Positions 35,007-42,305 of a stretch of 63,858 nucleotides of DNA are shown here, one piece after another (positions within the stretch are counted from its first letter, which is position 1; each line of letters opens with the position of its first letter). A program made the position numbers and the translations under genes. Below the pieces are notes generated by a model. It had not been told where the DNA came from and searched no databases. It saw only the letters and a list, made by a program, of their open reading frames with translations. This stretch comes from Bacteroides sp. CAG:927 (lineage in GTDB: Bacteria > Bacteroidota > Bacteroidia > Bacteroidales > Muribaculaceae): positions 75,253 through 139,110 of the forward strand of contig HF985646.1 in NCBI GenBank assembly GCA_000431155.1, given 5' to 3'.

Positions 35007-35107
35007 CGGTGCTTTTCTCCTCCGTCCTCTTATTTTTGCGGCGGATGAAAAGCACCGGCGCCCATAAGCCGTTCTACTCAATCGAGTCTCGTACCCACCT
35101 CAAGTAG
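35007..35107 (+). other. orphan promoter-like element and 20-codon open frame
   Basis: TATTTTTG (35031-35038) is an exact -7 element. It is followed after 6 bp by ATG at 35045 and a 20-codon frame ending at 35107 (MKSTGAHKPFYSIESRTHLK). Flanking arms cggtgctttt (35007-35016) and aaaagcaccg (35048-35057) form a perfect 10-bp inverted repeat that encloses the promoter. A leaderless small peptide gene, a remnant of a lost gene, or chance are all possible. Confidence 0.3.
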
Positions 35108-35151
35108 TGTCAACGCTCGCAGTATCAAAATAGTGCCAGTCACGCGAAAAA

Positions 35152-37077
35152 CTATAGCGCAACCTCGTATCGGCTGTTGTTAACTATGAGGATATACACA
35201 CCCCGTTTAGCCACTCTTATCACATTGTCAATGCCATTGTGAATCAGTCGGCCATTGATGTCATAAAGCCGTGCTTTAGCATTGTCAGCCTTACCGATGA
35301 TAATTGCCTCATACGGGCGAGTGATAAGCGAAACACAGTCTGTGTGAACATTGGTGATTCCGGCTTTATCTTCAATCTTGACTTCAAACTCAGTATAGGC
35401 ATCTTCATGATTGTGTGACCCTGAAGCATATAACCCAACTTTGCCCTCTCCGGGGTTTATAGGGATAAGCCGGTATTGAATGGCTTCTTCTCCGTTTGTC
35501 AGTGTTGACATTTTTTGTAGTTCAACAGATGCTGTAGTTTCACTGCCGAGACTCAACTCAGAATGTGGAGCATTGGAAATCCAGCATATAATTACGCCTT
35601 CGCCTGTCTTTAGGTTTGAAAGTTCATCTAAGTTTTGGATTTCAAGAGTGCTCTGAGCTTTGGTTATAGTAATTGTTCCGCTTATAACTTCGGGTTCATA
35701 ATTTGCGGGTGTGAGAGTCGCTGAAATGGGATATGTTCCTACTGGAGATTGATAATTTGCTTCAGTAACATAGCTGAGATCCAATTTTACGGTAGATTCC
35801 GACTCTCCGTTTACAAACCCCTCAAACGAGCATGAATAGTTTTGATCAAATGAGCCATATACTCGTTCGCTATTATTCACAGTTACCTTTAATGGTGCCT
35901 TGACTATGTTAAAGGTGTATGGAATATTGAGCGATATGCTTGGGTTTTGAAAGGCAGCGGTTAAGGTTACATTGTGTTCTCCGGCTGTCTTTGGTAGGTT
36001 TGAAGTGTCCACGGTTATAGGCCACGGTGTGTTGTTTTTCCACGAAATCTCAGGTGATAAACCGGTATATGTTAGTGGTTTATCTTCAAAAGAAATCATT
36101 TCTATACCGTGTTCATATGTTTTGCGAGAAGGCACATACATTTTAGATTCAATGTCTGCATTGAAGCAATCTGTAAAGTTTGCTGCCTCACCTTTCCAAT
36201 TAACGTATGCAGGTTCTGTAGCAGGTTTGAAGAGAATATATTCTGCTTTATCGCAGTGCTCAAAAGCACGTTTCCCAATAGAGATGACATTCTCAGGGAT
36301 TACTATAGACTTAAGCCCTGTGCAATATAGAAAAGCCGATTCCCCGATGCTGACTAAGTTGGATGGCAAAGAGATGGATGTGAGTTTCGGGCAGTCTTGA
36401 AACGCACCTGTGCCTAAAGTTTTTGCCGAAGGCATAATTAAGGATTCTAAAGCGCTACAACTTACAAAAGCGTCATTGCCTATATCCTCAACACTGTAAC
36501 TCAGTTCAACGGTTTTAAGTTTTTGACACATGAAGAAAGCTCCATCGCCGATTTTCTTAAGGTGGAAATTCCCTTTCACTGATTGCAGATTCGCGCAACT
36601 CTGAAAGCAAGAGCTTCCAAGAATGCGTAACTGCGAGGGTAGTGTAACTGAAGTAATGTCGTTACGATCTGCAAAATTTCGTGCTCCGATTTCTTCAATA
36701 CACGGCGGAATGGTGTTGGGGTCTATCGCCGTGCCATTAAAAACATCATCGCCAATTTTTTTGATTTTATATGAGGATGGCGCATAATTTGTAAAATCAA
36801 CATTCTTGAACGTATAGCTTGAGGAAAAGCTCTCTTTTCGGAGTTCTATAACGGTATATACCTTATTGTTGTGCTCTACGGTTGGATAAACCAATCCGGG
36901 TGTGGAAGCCGATCTTGCGCCAAGGTTGGCAACGGTCATATCAGTTTCGGAGAGAATTTCATAATACCAGTCTGCATAATAAAAATGGTCTCCGACAGCG
37001 GCATAGAGCGATAACGGCAGAATGGTTAACAAACAGAATAAAAATCTCATTACGTATGTGAACATATTATGGCTCAT
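35152..37077 (-). CDS. BspA-like leucine-rich-repeat surface protein with T9SS-like C terminus
   Basis: A protein of about 641 aa from the ATG at 37077 (alternatives 37065, 37050); longer starts would lie upstream of the promoter. After a signal peptide (RFLFCLLTILPLSLYA) and a lead-in domain come at least seven BspA-type repeats of about 23 residues (IGDGAFFMCQKLKTVELSYS, IGESAFLYCTGLKSIVIPEN and similar, about 120-280). Two MBG-like beta domains follow (KAPLKVTVNNSERVYGSFD). The last 60 residues (ARLYDINGRLIHNG ... GVYILIVNNSRYEVAL) resemble a type IX secretion sorting domain, so it is probably surface-exposed and may adhere to host or partner cells. It is flanked on both sides by related repeat clusters A and B in the same orientation. 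Confidence 0.85.
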   Translation of the reverse strand: MSHNMFTYVMRFLFCLLTILPLSLYAAVGDHFYYADWYYEILSETDMTVANLGARSASTPGLVYPTVEHNNKVYTVIELRKESFSSSYTFKNVDFTNYAPSSYKIKKIGDDVFNGTAIDPNTIPPCIEEIGARNFADRNDITSVTLPSQLRILGSSCFQSCANLQSVKGNFHLKKIGDGAFFMCQKLKTVELSYSVEDIGNDAFVSCSALESLIMPSAKTLGTGAFQDCPKLTSISLPSNLVSIGESAFLYCTGLKSIVIPENVISIGKRAFEHCDKAEYILFKPATEPAYVNWKGEAANFTDCFNADIESKMYVPSRKTYEHGIEMISFEDKPLTYTGLSPEISWKNNTPWPITVDTSNLPKTAGEHNVTLTAAFQNPSISLNIPYTFNIVKAPLKVTVNNSERVYGSFDQNYSCSFEGFVNGESESTVKLDLSYVTEANYQSPVGTYPISATLTPANYEPEVISGTITITKAQSTLEIQNLDELSNLKTGEGVIICWISNAPHSELSLGSETTASVELQKMSTLTNGEEAIQYRLIPINPGEGKVGLYASGSHNHEDAYTEFEVKIEDKAGITNVHTDCVSLITRPYEAIIIGKADNAKARLYDINGRLIHNGIDNVIRVAKRGVYILIVNNSRYEVAL

Positions 37078-37148
37078 TTTTATGATAAACGGGAATTGTA
37101 ATCTCTTATTCCGGATTTTGCCTGCATGATTTGACAAACTTGAAGCTA

Positions 37149-37156
37149 CAAAGTTA
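37149..37156 (-). promoter_or_regulatory. -7 promoter element of the BspA-like gene
   Basis: The complement of 37149-37156 is TAACTTTG, about 72 bp before the ATG at 37077. It excludes the longest open-frame start at 37224. Confidence 0.6.
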
Positions 37157-37278
37157 GTGAATATTCCTGATGCGAGACGTATCTTGCCGCAATTGAAGTA
37201 TAATGTTCCTACTTTCTTCCACATCAGCTAAATTAGCTATATGCGATTTATACGAATTATCCCCACCGCCTCAGCTAA

Positions 37279-37775
37279 TTAGCTATTTCATCACCTCTAC
37301 CATTCTTCCCATCACTTCTTGCAGCCAAGCACACTCTGAGCCAGTTGTTCTCCGCACCCGCCATCTCCGCATTGCGCACCCAAGTGCACGACGCACGGTT
37401 CCCCAACACGCCTTGCGAAGCCGACAGATGCCAAGTAAAACGCAGGATGCGCGATTCTCAGCCTCCCTCCTACCAAGCCGACAGATGCGTAGCCGAACCG
37501 CGGAGTGCGCTATTTTTCTAAACCGCTTGCGGAGCACCTGTGGCGCGGAGTTGGCGGACACAGACACTCAAAAGGAATACGATACAAACTGCGGAGTGCA
37601 CAGACTCTTTTCCGCCCCCTCACAAAGAGAGCGCAGGATGTGCGATTTCTCTATAACTGCCTGCGGAGCGCCAACGGCGCGGAGTTGGCAGGCACAGACA
37701 CCCAAAAGAACCCGTGACAAGCCGCGGAGCGTGCGCAGTCACGGCCCGGCGACAGCCAAGGCCCACGCACTCCTT
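37279..37775. repeat. repeat cluster B: hairpin repeats in the gap before the EPS locus end
   Basis: The gap 37225-37801 has no credible gene. It carries two alpha/beta-type units in the same orientation as clusters A and C. The first (37516-37610) has an alpha part and a truncated beta part (cgatacaaactgcggagtgca without its right arm) that runs into cacagactcttttccgc, a sequence shared with cluster A at 34450. The second (37631-37770) is complete. The alpha stem ctgcc/ggcag (37657-37661 / 37687-37691) encloses an inner stem gcgcc/ggcgc (37668-37672 / 37676-37680). Confidence 0.85.
37712..37744. repeat. beta hairpin, copy B2
   Basis: Stem ccgtgac (37712-37718) / gtcacgg (37738-37744) around the 19-nt loop aagccgcggagcgtgcgca, followed by cccggcgacagccaaggccc. 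Confidence 0.8.
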
Positions 37776-37801
37776 TATCTCCACTAAGCATTCAACCATT
37801 T

Positions 37802-40186
37802 TTATTCCGTTCTCCGTCTATGTTTGTGTTTCTTTCCTTTAACATAACCGTAGCCGTAGCCATAGCCATAACCGTAGCCGTAACCGTAGCCATAGCCGTG
37901 TGAGCGCAGCGACACGCCGTTGAGCACTATACCCATATTGCCGAGCTTACGTTCATCATACAACGCCTGCAGGTCCGGCAGCTGCCGTTTGTCAAGTTTG
38001 CCGGCGCGCACCACAAACATTGTCAGGTCAGCAATCCTTGATGCTATGGAGGCATCGGCCACCACCCCTACGGGCACTGAGTCAACTATCACATAGTCAT
38101 ACCTTGACCGCAGCTCATTCATCAGCTCGTCAAGACGGCTGTCCATAAGCAGCTCCACAGGGTTCGGCGGCAGAGAGCCTGCAGGCACCACATCATGGCC
38201 TCCCGGAGTGGGCACTGTCACATCGTCCACACTTATGCCGGTGTCGGTTATGTAGTCGGTCACCCCCTTGTGGTGATGTTCTATGCTGAAGCGGGCTGTC
38301 AGTGTGGCCTTACGTATGTCAAGGTCCACAAGTGCCACCTTCTTGCCGCTGCTGCTCAGCACCTCGGCAAGATGGGTGGAGGTATAGGTCTTGCCCGCAC
38401 CCTCATTAAACGAGGTCAGCATCAGTATTTGCGATGCCGCGCCTGCTTTGCGCGTCATGAAGTCAATGTTGGTGCGAAGCACTCTGAATGCCTCGCCCGC
38501 AAGCGATCCGGGCGTATGTATCCTGTTCTCGCCTTCATCCTTGCTGTGGCGTTTGTTCTTGGCGTTCTTGTCCATAGGTATCTCGCCGAGAAACGGCACC
38601 GTTACTGCATTTTTCACATCGCGGCGCCCCTGCACGCGGGTGTCAAGAAACCGCAGCATCAGCAGTATCACTGTCGGAATCATCAGACCCACCGCAAATC
38701 CGAGCAGCATCAGCCGCACCCTGTCCGGCGATATCAGCGTACCGCTGTCCTCGGGATCATCTATGATGCGGGCATTGTTGTCGGCCATGGCCTGCGCCAA
38801 TGCGTTCTCCTCGCGGCGGTTAAGCAGGAACAGATACAGCTCCTCCTTGATTTTCTGCTGACGCTCTATCGACAGCATCTCGCGTTCTTTGCGCGGTATT
38901 GAGGCCACGCGGCTTTCGGCCTGCGCCTCATAACCCTTGGCATCCCTGCGCTTCACGTTGATTGACTGGATTATGTTGTCCACGGCACGCAGTATATTGG
39001 TGCGCAATGTGTTGAGGGTCGCGCTCATCTCTGCCACCACCGGGTTGGCTTCCGACGAGTCATCGGCCAGTTTGTCGCGTTGCAGTTTCAGGGCATTGTA
39101 CTGCGATATCTGGCTCTCGATGGCGGCGTCGTTGATACCTATGTTCGACGGTATCAGATCCACGCTGCGCGACGGATCGGTAAGATACTCCTTGATGTAC
39201 AAGGCTATGCGCATCTGGGTCTCGAACTGTAGAGCATCGGCGTTGTAGCGCGCGCTTTCACCCATATAGCGGCTGGCGGTTGACCCTATATCCACTATCT
39301 GGTTGCGGCTCTTGTAGCTCTCAAGGTCGTTTTCCACGCCACCAAGCTCTGCCTCGATTATACGCAGTCGCTCGTTTATGAAGTCGGCGGTGTTCACTGC
39401 CACACGGTTCTTGTCGTTGATTGACTCCTCGTTATACACATTGATGAGGGTCGTCAGCATTTCGGCTCCGAGTTCACGGCTGGGCGATTTTATGGCTATG
39501 TTCAGTATGGTGGCTTCTTCATCCTCCTGGCGTATTCCAAGATTCCCGAGCCAGTAACCCACCATGCTGTTGACGGTATATTTGTTCACCTTTATCAATG
39601 CGCCTTCCCATTTGCTGCTCCATTTGCCGGTGGGGGTGAACATCAGTTTCACTCCGTTCACGGTGTACGGCACTCCCGTGCGCATACGCATCGCTTTGGT
39701 ACCTTTGCCGTTTATGCTCGTCAGCTCTACTTCATTGGCCGACACCGGCTCAAACTCCATTGCGAATCTGTCGTTGGGCTTCAGGTTCAGAAATGTGACG
39801 GTAAACGGGGTCTCGCCAAACACGTTCACATCTCGCAGCCCCTGACGGGTGGTATATACCACGTCGGCATGCACGCGGCTGACCACCTGCTGCATTAGCT
39901 GCTTTGACCGGAATTGCAATATCTCGTTGGCCACGTTGACTTTGTTGATGGAGCGGTCGTAACGGTCAAGGCCCGCCGAGGAGGTCTTGTTGCTCGGGTC
40001 CTTGATGATGACCTTCGCCGATGAGTAGTACACTAACGGAGCGGTCGCTCCCTTGTACCACGCAAAGGTGCAGCATACGGCCAGCGACACCACAAACCAT
40101 GGCCACTTCGACAGCAGATACTTCAATAAGTCAAGGAGATTGAACTCCGACTCTGTACGCGCTGCTGCGCTTGTTGTTGTTGACAT
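37802..40186 (-). CDS. Wzc-like polysaccharide co-polymerase / BY-kinase
   Basis: A 794-aa inner-membrane protein. N-terminal Wzz domain with the first membrane helix (WPWFVVSLAVCCTFAWYKG, about 28-46), a long coiled-coil periplasmic region (about 250-480), a second helix (LMLLGFAVGLMIPTVILLML, about 510-530) and a cytoplasmic tyrosine kinase: Walker A FNEGAGKTYTSTHLAEV (about 605), Walker A' KVALVDLDIRKATL (about 630) and Walker B YDYVIVDSVPVG (about 705). The tail is nine Gly-Tyr dipeptides then KGKKHKHRRR, the tyrosine cluster for autophosphorylation. It controls chain length and export of the polymer made by this locus. Last gene of the EPS operon, 48 bp after the Wza-like gene. Confidence 0.95.
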   Translation of the reverse strand: MSTTTSAAARTESEFNLLDLLKYLLSKWPWFVVSLAVCCTFAWYKGATAPLVYYSSAKVIIKDPSNKTSSAGLDRYDRSINKVNVANEILQFRSKQLMQQVVSRVHADVVYTTRQGLRDVNVFGETPFTVTFLNLKPNDRFAMEFEPVSANEVELTSINGKGTKAMRMRTGVPYTVNGVKLMFTPTGKWSSKWEGALIKVNKYTVNSMVGYWLGNLGIRQEDEEATILNIAIKSPSRELGAEMLTTLINVYNEESINDKNRVAVNTADFINERLRIIEAELGGVENDLESYKSRNQIVDIGSTASRYMGESARYNADALQFETQMRIALYIKEYLTDPSRSVDLIPSNIGINDAAIESQISQYNALKLQRDKLADDSSEANPVVAEMSATLNTLRTNILRAVDNIIQSINVKRRDAKGYEAQAESRVASIPRKEREMLSIERQQKIKEELYLFLLNRREENALAQAMADNNARIIDDPEDSGTLISPDRVRLMLLGFAVGLMIPTVILLMLRFLDTRVQGRRDVKNAVTVPFLGEIPMDKNAKNKRHSKDEGENRIHTPGSLAGEAFRVLRTNIDFMTRKAGAASQILMLTSFNEGAGKTYTSTHLAEVLSSSGKKVALVDLDIRKATLTARFSIEHHHKGVTDYITDTGISVDDVTVPTPGGHDVVPAGSLPPNPVELLMDSRLDELMNELRSRYDYVIVDSVPVGVVADASIASRIADLTMFVVRAGKLDKRQLPDLQALYDERKLGNMGIVLNGVSLRSHGYGYGYGYGYGYGYGYGYVKGKKHKHRRRTE
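37844..37897 (-). repeat. 54-bp tandem hexamer repeat encoding (Gly-Tyr)9
   Basis: Nine consecutive 6-bp units of the form GGYTAY (minus strand) with only wobble changes between them, coding for nine Gly-Tyr pairs in the Wzc-like tail. Gain or loss of a unit keeps the frame and adds or removes one phosphorylatable tyrosine. Confidence 0.9.
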
Positions 40187-40234
40187 CTTTTGTTCTGTTT
40201 GGTTTATTATGTGTTTATAGTATATCCTGATGAT

Positions 40235-41011
40235 TTATCGGGTAGCCCAGATCACTGAGCATGCTGCCGTTACTGCCGACAATGCCACTGTTATCCAGGT
40301 CAGCAGTTTGGCATCGTTGCTTGATTTCGGCTTCTTCGGGCGTGCATAGATTATATCGTTCTGGGCCAGATAAAAGGCCGGCGAATTGAATATGTCGGTG
40401 CTGCGCACATCTACTGTATAGATTTTGCGCTGTCCGTCAGCTTCGCGTATCACGGCCACTCGCTCCAGATCGGCATTGGGCAGCAGGTCCCCGGCATTCG
40501 CTATGGCCTCAAGTATGGTCACTTTGTCGCCGTCCACCCTCACGGTTCCGTTGCTTCCCACAGCTCCGAGCACTGTGTAATGGAAGTTCTTGAACTCTAT
40601 CGACACTATCGGTTCTTTTATATAATTCCCCGCAATGATTTTATCGCGTATCAAGTCCGATGCGTCCGTCAGCGACAGTCCGCCCACATGCACCACGCCG
40701 AGCACCGGGAAATTGATGTCGCCGTCCGAATTCACGCGATACACATTGTCGGTTGAGGCATCGGTTGTCACCTGTCCGGTAGCTCCGACCCTCACTCCGC
40801 CCGAACCCACGTTGAACGGCACGGCAAGCTCCGGGTTTTTGCAACTAACTGTGATTTTAAGCATGTCATCATCCTGTATCCTCGTCTGATGACGGTTGGC
40901 TACCACATAGCCTGCTTCATCCTGCATGTCCGCAAGATAAAGATACTCTTTGCGCGAGCAGCCACTGCTCACCAGTGCTGCCGCAAGAATACCGAAAACT
41001 ACTTTTTTCAT
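40235..41011 (-). CDS. Wza-like polysaccharide export lipoprotein
   Basis: A 258-aa lipoprotein (lipobox ending at Cys18, VSSGC). Poly_export domain: IQDDDMLKITVSCKNPELA (about 45-63), then YRVNSDGDINFPVLGVVHVGGLSL (core GDINFPVLG, about 92-115). An SLBB-like domain follows (YTVLGAVGSNGTVRVDGDKV, ending in EAIANAGDL, about 145-175). A C-terminal helix (LLTWITVALSAVTAACSVIW) anchors it in the outer membrane. It forms the export pore and works with the Wzc-like kinase. Confidence 0.94.
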   Translation of the reverse strand: MKKVVFGILAAALVSSGCSRKEYLYLADMQDEAGYVVANRHQTRIQDDDMLKITVSCKNPELAVPFNVGSGGVRVGATGQVTTDASTDNVYRVNSDGDINFPVLGVVHVGGLSLTDASDLIRDKIIAGNYIKEPIVSIEFKNFHYTVLGAVGSNGTVRVDGDKVTILEAIANAGDLLPNADLERVAVIREADGQRKIYTVDVRSTDIFNSPAFYLAQNDIIYARPKKPKSSNDAKLLTWITVALSAVTAACSVIWATR

Positions 41012-41100
41012 ATTTATTTACTGATCAGTTTAATTTATTTCGTTTTATACTTTTTCTCTAATCAATTCCGCAGCCACATAAACTCAAGGAATAACAACTA

Positions 41101-41134
41101 TTTGATGCAAGCCTGCGGAGCGCGCAGCATCAAA
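41101..41134. repeat. beta hairpin, copy C1
   Basis: Stem tttgatgc (41101-41108) / gcatcaaa (41127-41134), 8 bp, around the 18-nt loop aagcctgcggagcgcgca. Confidence 0.8.
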
Positions 41135-41218
41135 GAATAGCGCAGGATGCGCGATTTTTCTACAACCGCCTGCGGAGCGCGTAAGCGCGGAGTTGGCGGA
41201 TACAATGAATAATACATC

Positions 41219-41253
41219 TCCGATGCAAGCCGCGGAGCGTGCGCAGCATCGGA
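41219..41253. repeat. beta hairpin, copy C2
   Basis: Stem tccgatgc (41219-41226) / gcatcgga (41246-41253), 8 bp, around the 19-nt loop aagccgcggagcgtgcgca. Confidence 0.8.
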
Positions 41254-41420
41254 ACGGCGACAGCCGAGGCCCACACACGCCTTTTCCTCCTCTCGTATGC
41301 AGCCGAGGCCCACGCTCTCCGTTCTCTCCACCCGTACGGAGCGGCGGGACACCATGGGATAGCGCAGGATACGCGATTTTCTCTCCCCTCGTACGCAGCT
41401 GCGCAGCTCACTTACTCCTT

Positions 41421-42305
41421 TCATCTCTTTTCTCCACTTATCCCTTTTTGGCACTCATACGCGGCGGAGGGTTCGGGGGTGCATTCCAGCTTCCCCACCT
41501 TCACACACTTCAGTGCCTCTACCACACTGCTGCATGCCTCGCCATACAGCTTGCGGCTGTGCGTTATCACCGACACACCGGGAAGCACCGCTACAAAGGC
41601 ATCTATATTGCTCAGTTCGGTATAGCGGTTCACGGGAGCCTGTTCAAGCCTTACCATAGCCTCTACCGGTGCTTCCGCGTTGCGGTAGCACGGAGTTTTG
41701 CCGCTCCACGGACTGCCATATACCGTCACCGTGCCGTCTGCCGACACTCTCACCACCGGATTGTCATCGTTGAGCAGGCTCGTGCCGGCAAATTCGCGCA
41801 GCCACAGTTGCGCATGCGTACTCTTGCCGGTACCGCTTTTACCCATGAAAAGCACAGCTTTACCGTCACGCACCACTGCCGCGCTGTGAAGCATAAATCC
41901 GTGGTGAAGCACCACAGCCTGCGAATACAGTATTCTCAGCATTGAATCAACCGTGAACGCCGCATAGCGGTCTCCCGGCAGCTGCAATCTGCCGGTAGTG
42001 AAATCCTCACTTATATGCATGGTGCGAAAACTGCTTGACGGATGCGGAAGCAGATCCACCGCATATTCTCCGCCGTTATGGTACAGTCGGGCTTCGCCAA
42101 GATCGTTCATCCCGCTTGACACCGGGTTCATACCTTCTGCGGCGCGTTCATAGCCGCTCTTGACCGTCAGGGTCACATCCGGAGCGTCGTTTGTCGGCTC
42201 TGTCACAAACGGCATATATGATTCGGGCATTTTGAGTCCCTCATACTCGTCGTGAAGCTCTATGCGCACTCTCAGTCCGGCGATTTTCAGATCTGTCTGT
42301 TTCAT
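41421..42305 (-). CDS. HprK-related kinase (HPr-rel-A-like) in the EPS locus
   Basis: A 294-aa protein related to the C-terminal kinase domain of HPr kinase/phosphorylase. The P-loop is FMGKSGTGKSTHAQLW (about 168-183), followed by LLNDDNPVVRV and GSPWSGKTPCYRNAEAPVEA, both typical of HprK-related kinases (acidic metal site; WxGK loop). No HPr gene is nearby. The ATG at 42305 overlaps the stop of the nucleotidyltransferase gene (ATGA). Together with the PqqD-like and nucleotidyltransferase genes it forms a cassette like the 'HPr-rel-A' systems linked to exosortase loci and like lasso-peptide kinases. The substrate is unknown. Confidence 0.85.
   Translation of the reverse strand: MKQTDLKIAGLRVRIELHDEYEGLKMPESYMPFVTEPTNDAPDVTLTVKSGYERAAEGMNPVSSGMNDLGEARLYHNGGEYAVDLLPHPSSSFRTMHISEDFTTGRLQLPGDRYAAFTVDSMLRILYSQAVVLHHGFMLHSAAVVRDGKAVLFMGKSGTGKSTHAQLWLREFAGTSLLNDDNPVVRVSADGTVTVYGSPWSGKTPCYRNAEAPVEAMVRLEQAPVNRYTELSNIDAFVAVLPGVSVITHSRKLYGEACSSVVEALKCVKVGKLECTPEPSAAYECQKGISGEKR

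Larger units (their letters stand above)
41101..41415. repeat. repeat cluster C between the HprK-like and Wza-like genes
   Basis: The gap 41012-41420 has no credible gene and interrupts the otherwise tight EPS operon. It holds beta hairpin C1 (41101-41134), an alpha part (41141-41200) with stem ccgcc/ggcgg (41166-41170 / 41195-41199) and inner gcgc/gcgc (41177-41180 / 41185-41188), beta hairpin C2 (41219-41253), then cggcgacagccgaggccca, and degenerate copies (tatgcagccgaggcccac; agcgcaggatacgcgatttt) to about 41415. Confidence 0.85.

Noticed and set aside
34406..35107. Open frame of 233 codons (+) through repeat cluster A
   Set aside because: The frame is open only because the repeats are stop-poor. 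The two homologous repeat copies inside it are read in different frames, which would not occur in a selected protein, and the hairpin stems vary in a compensated way.
37203..37787. Open frame of 194 codons (+) through repeat cluster B
   Set aside because: Same reasoning as for cluster A: Arg- and Ser-rich, no domain, starts inside the promoter region of the leftward BspA-like gene, and it merely follows the repeat sequence.
41084..41278. 64-codon leftward frame near the PqqD/HprK cassette as a precursor peptide
   Set aside because: It is the reverse of repeat cluster C, rich in Ala, Arg and Ser, with no leader/core pattern and no start context. It would also be expected next to the PqqD-like gene, not past the kinase gene.
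34430..41415. CRISPR array or integron attC array
   Set aside because: Units are irregularly spaced, differ in length and have no unique spacers of equal size. No cas gene, integron integrase or GTTRRRY attC core was found.
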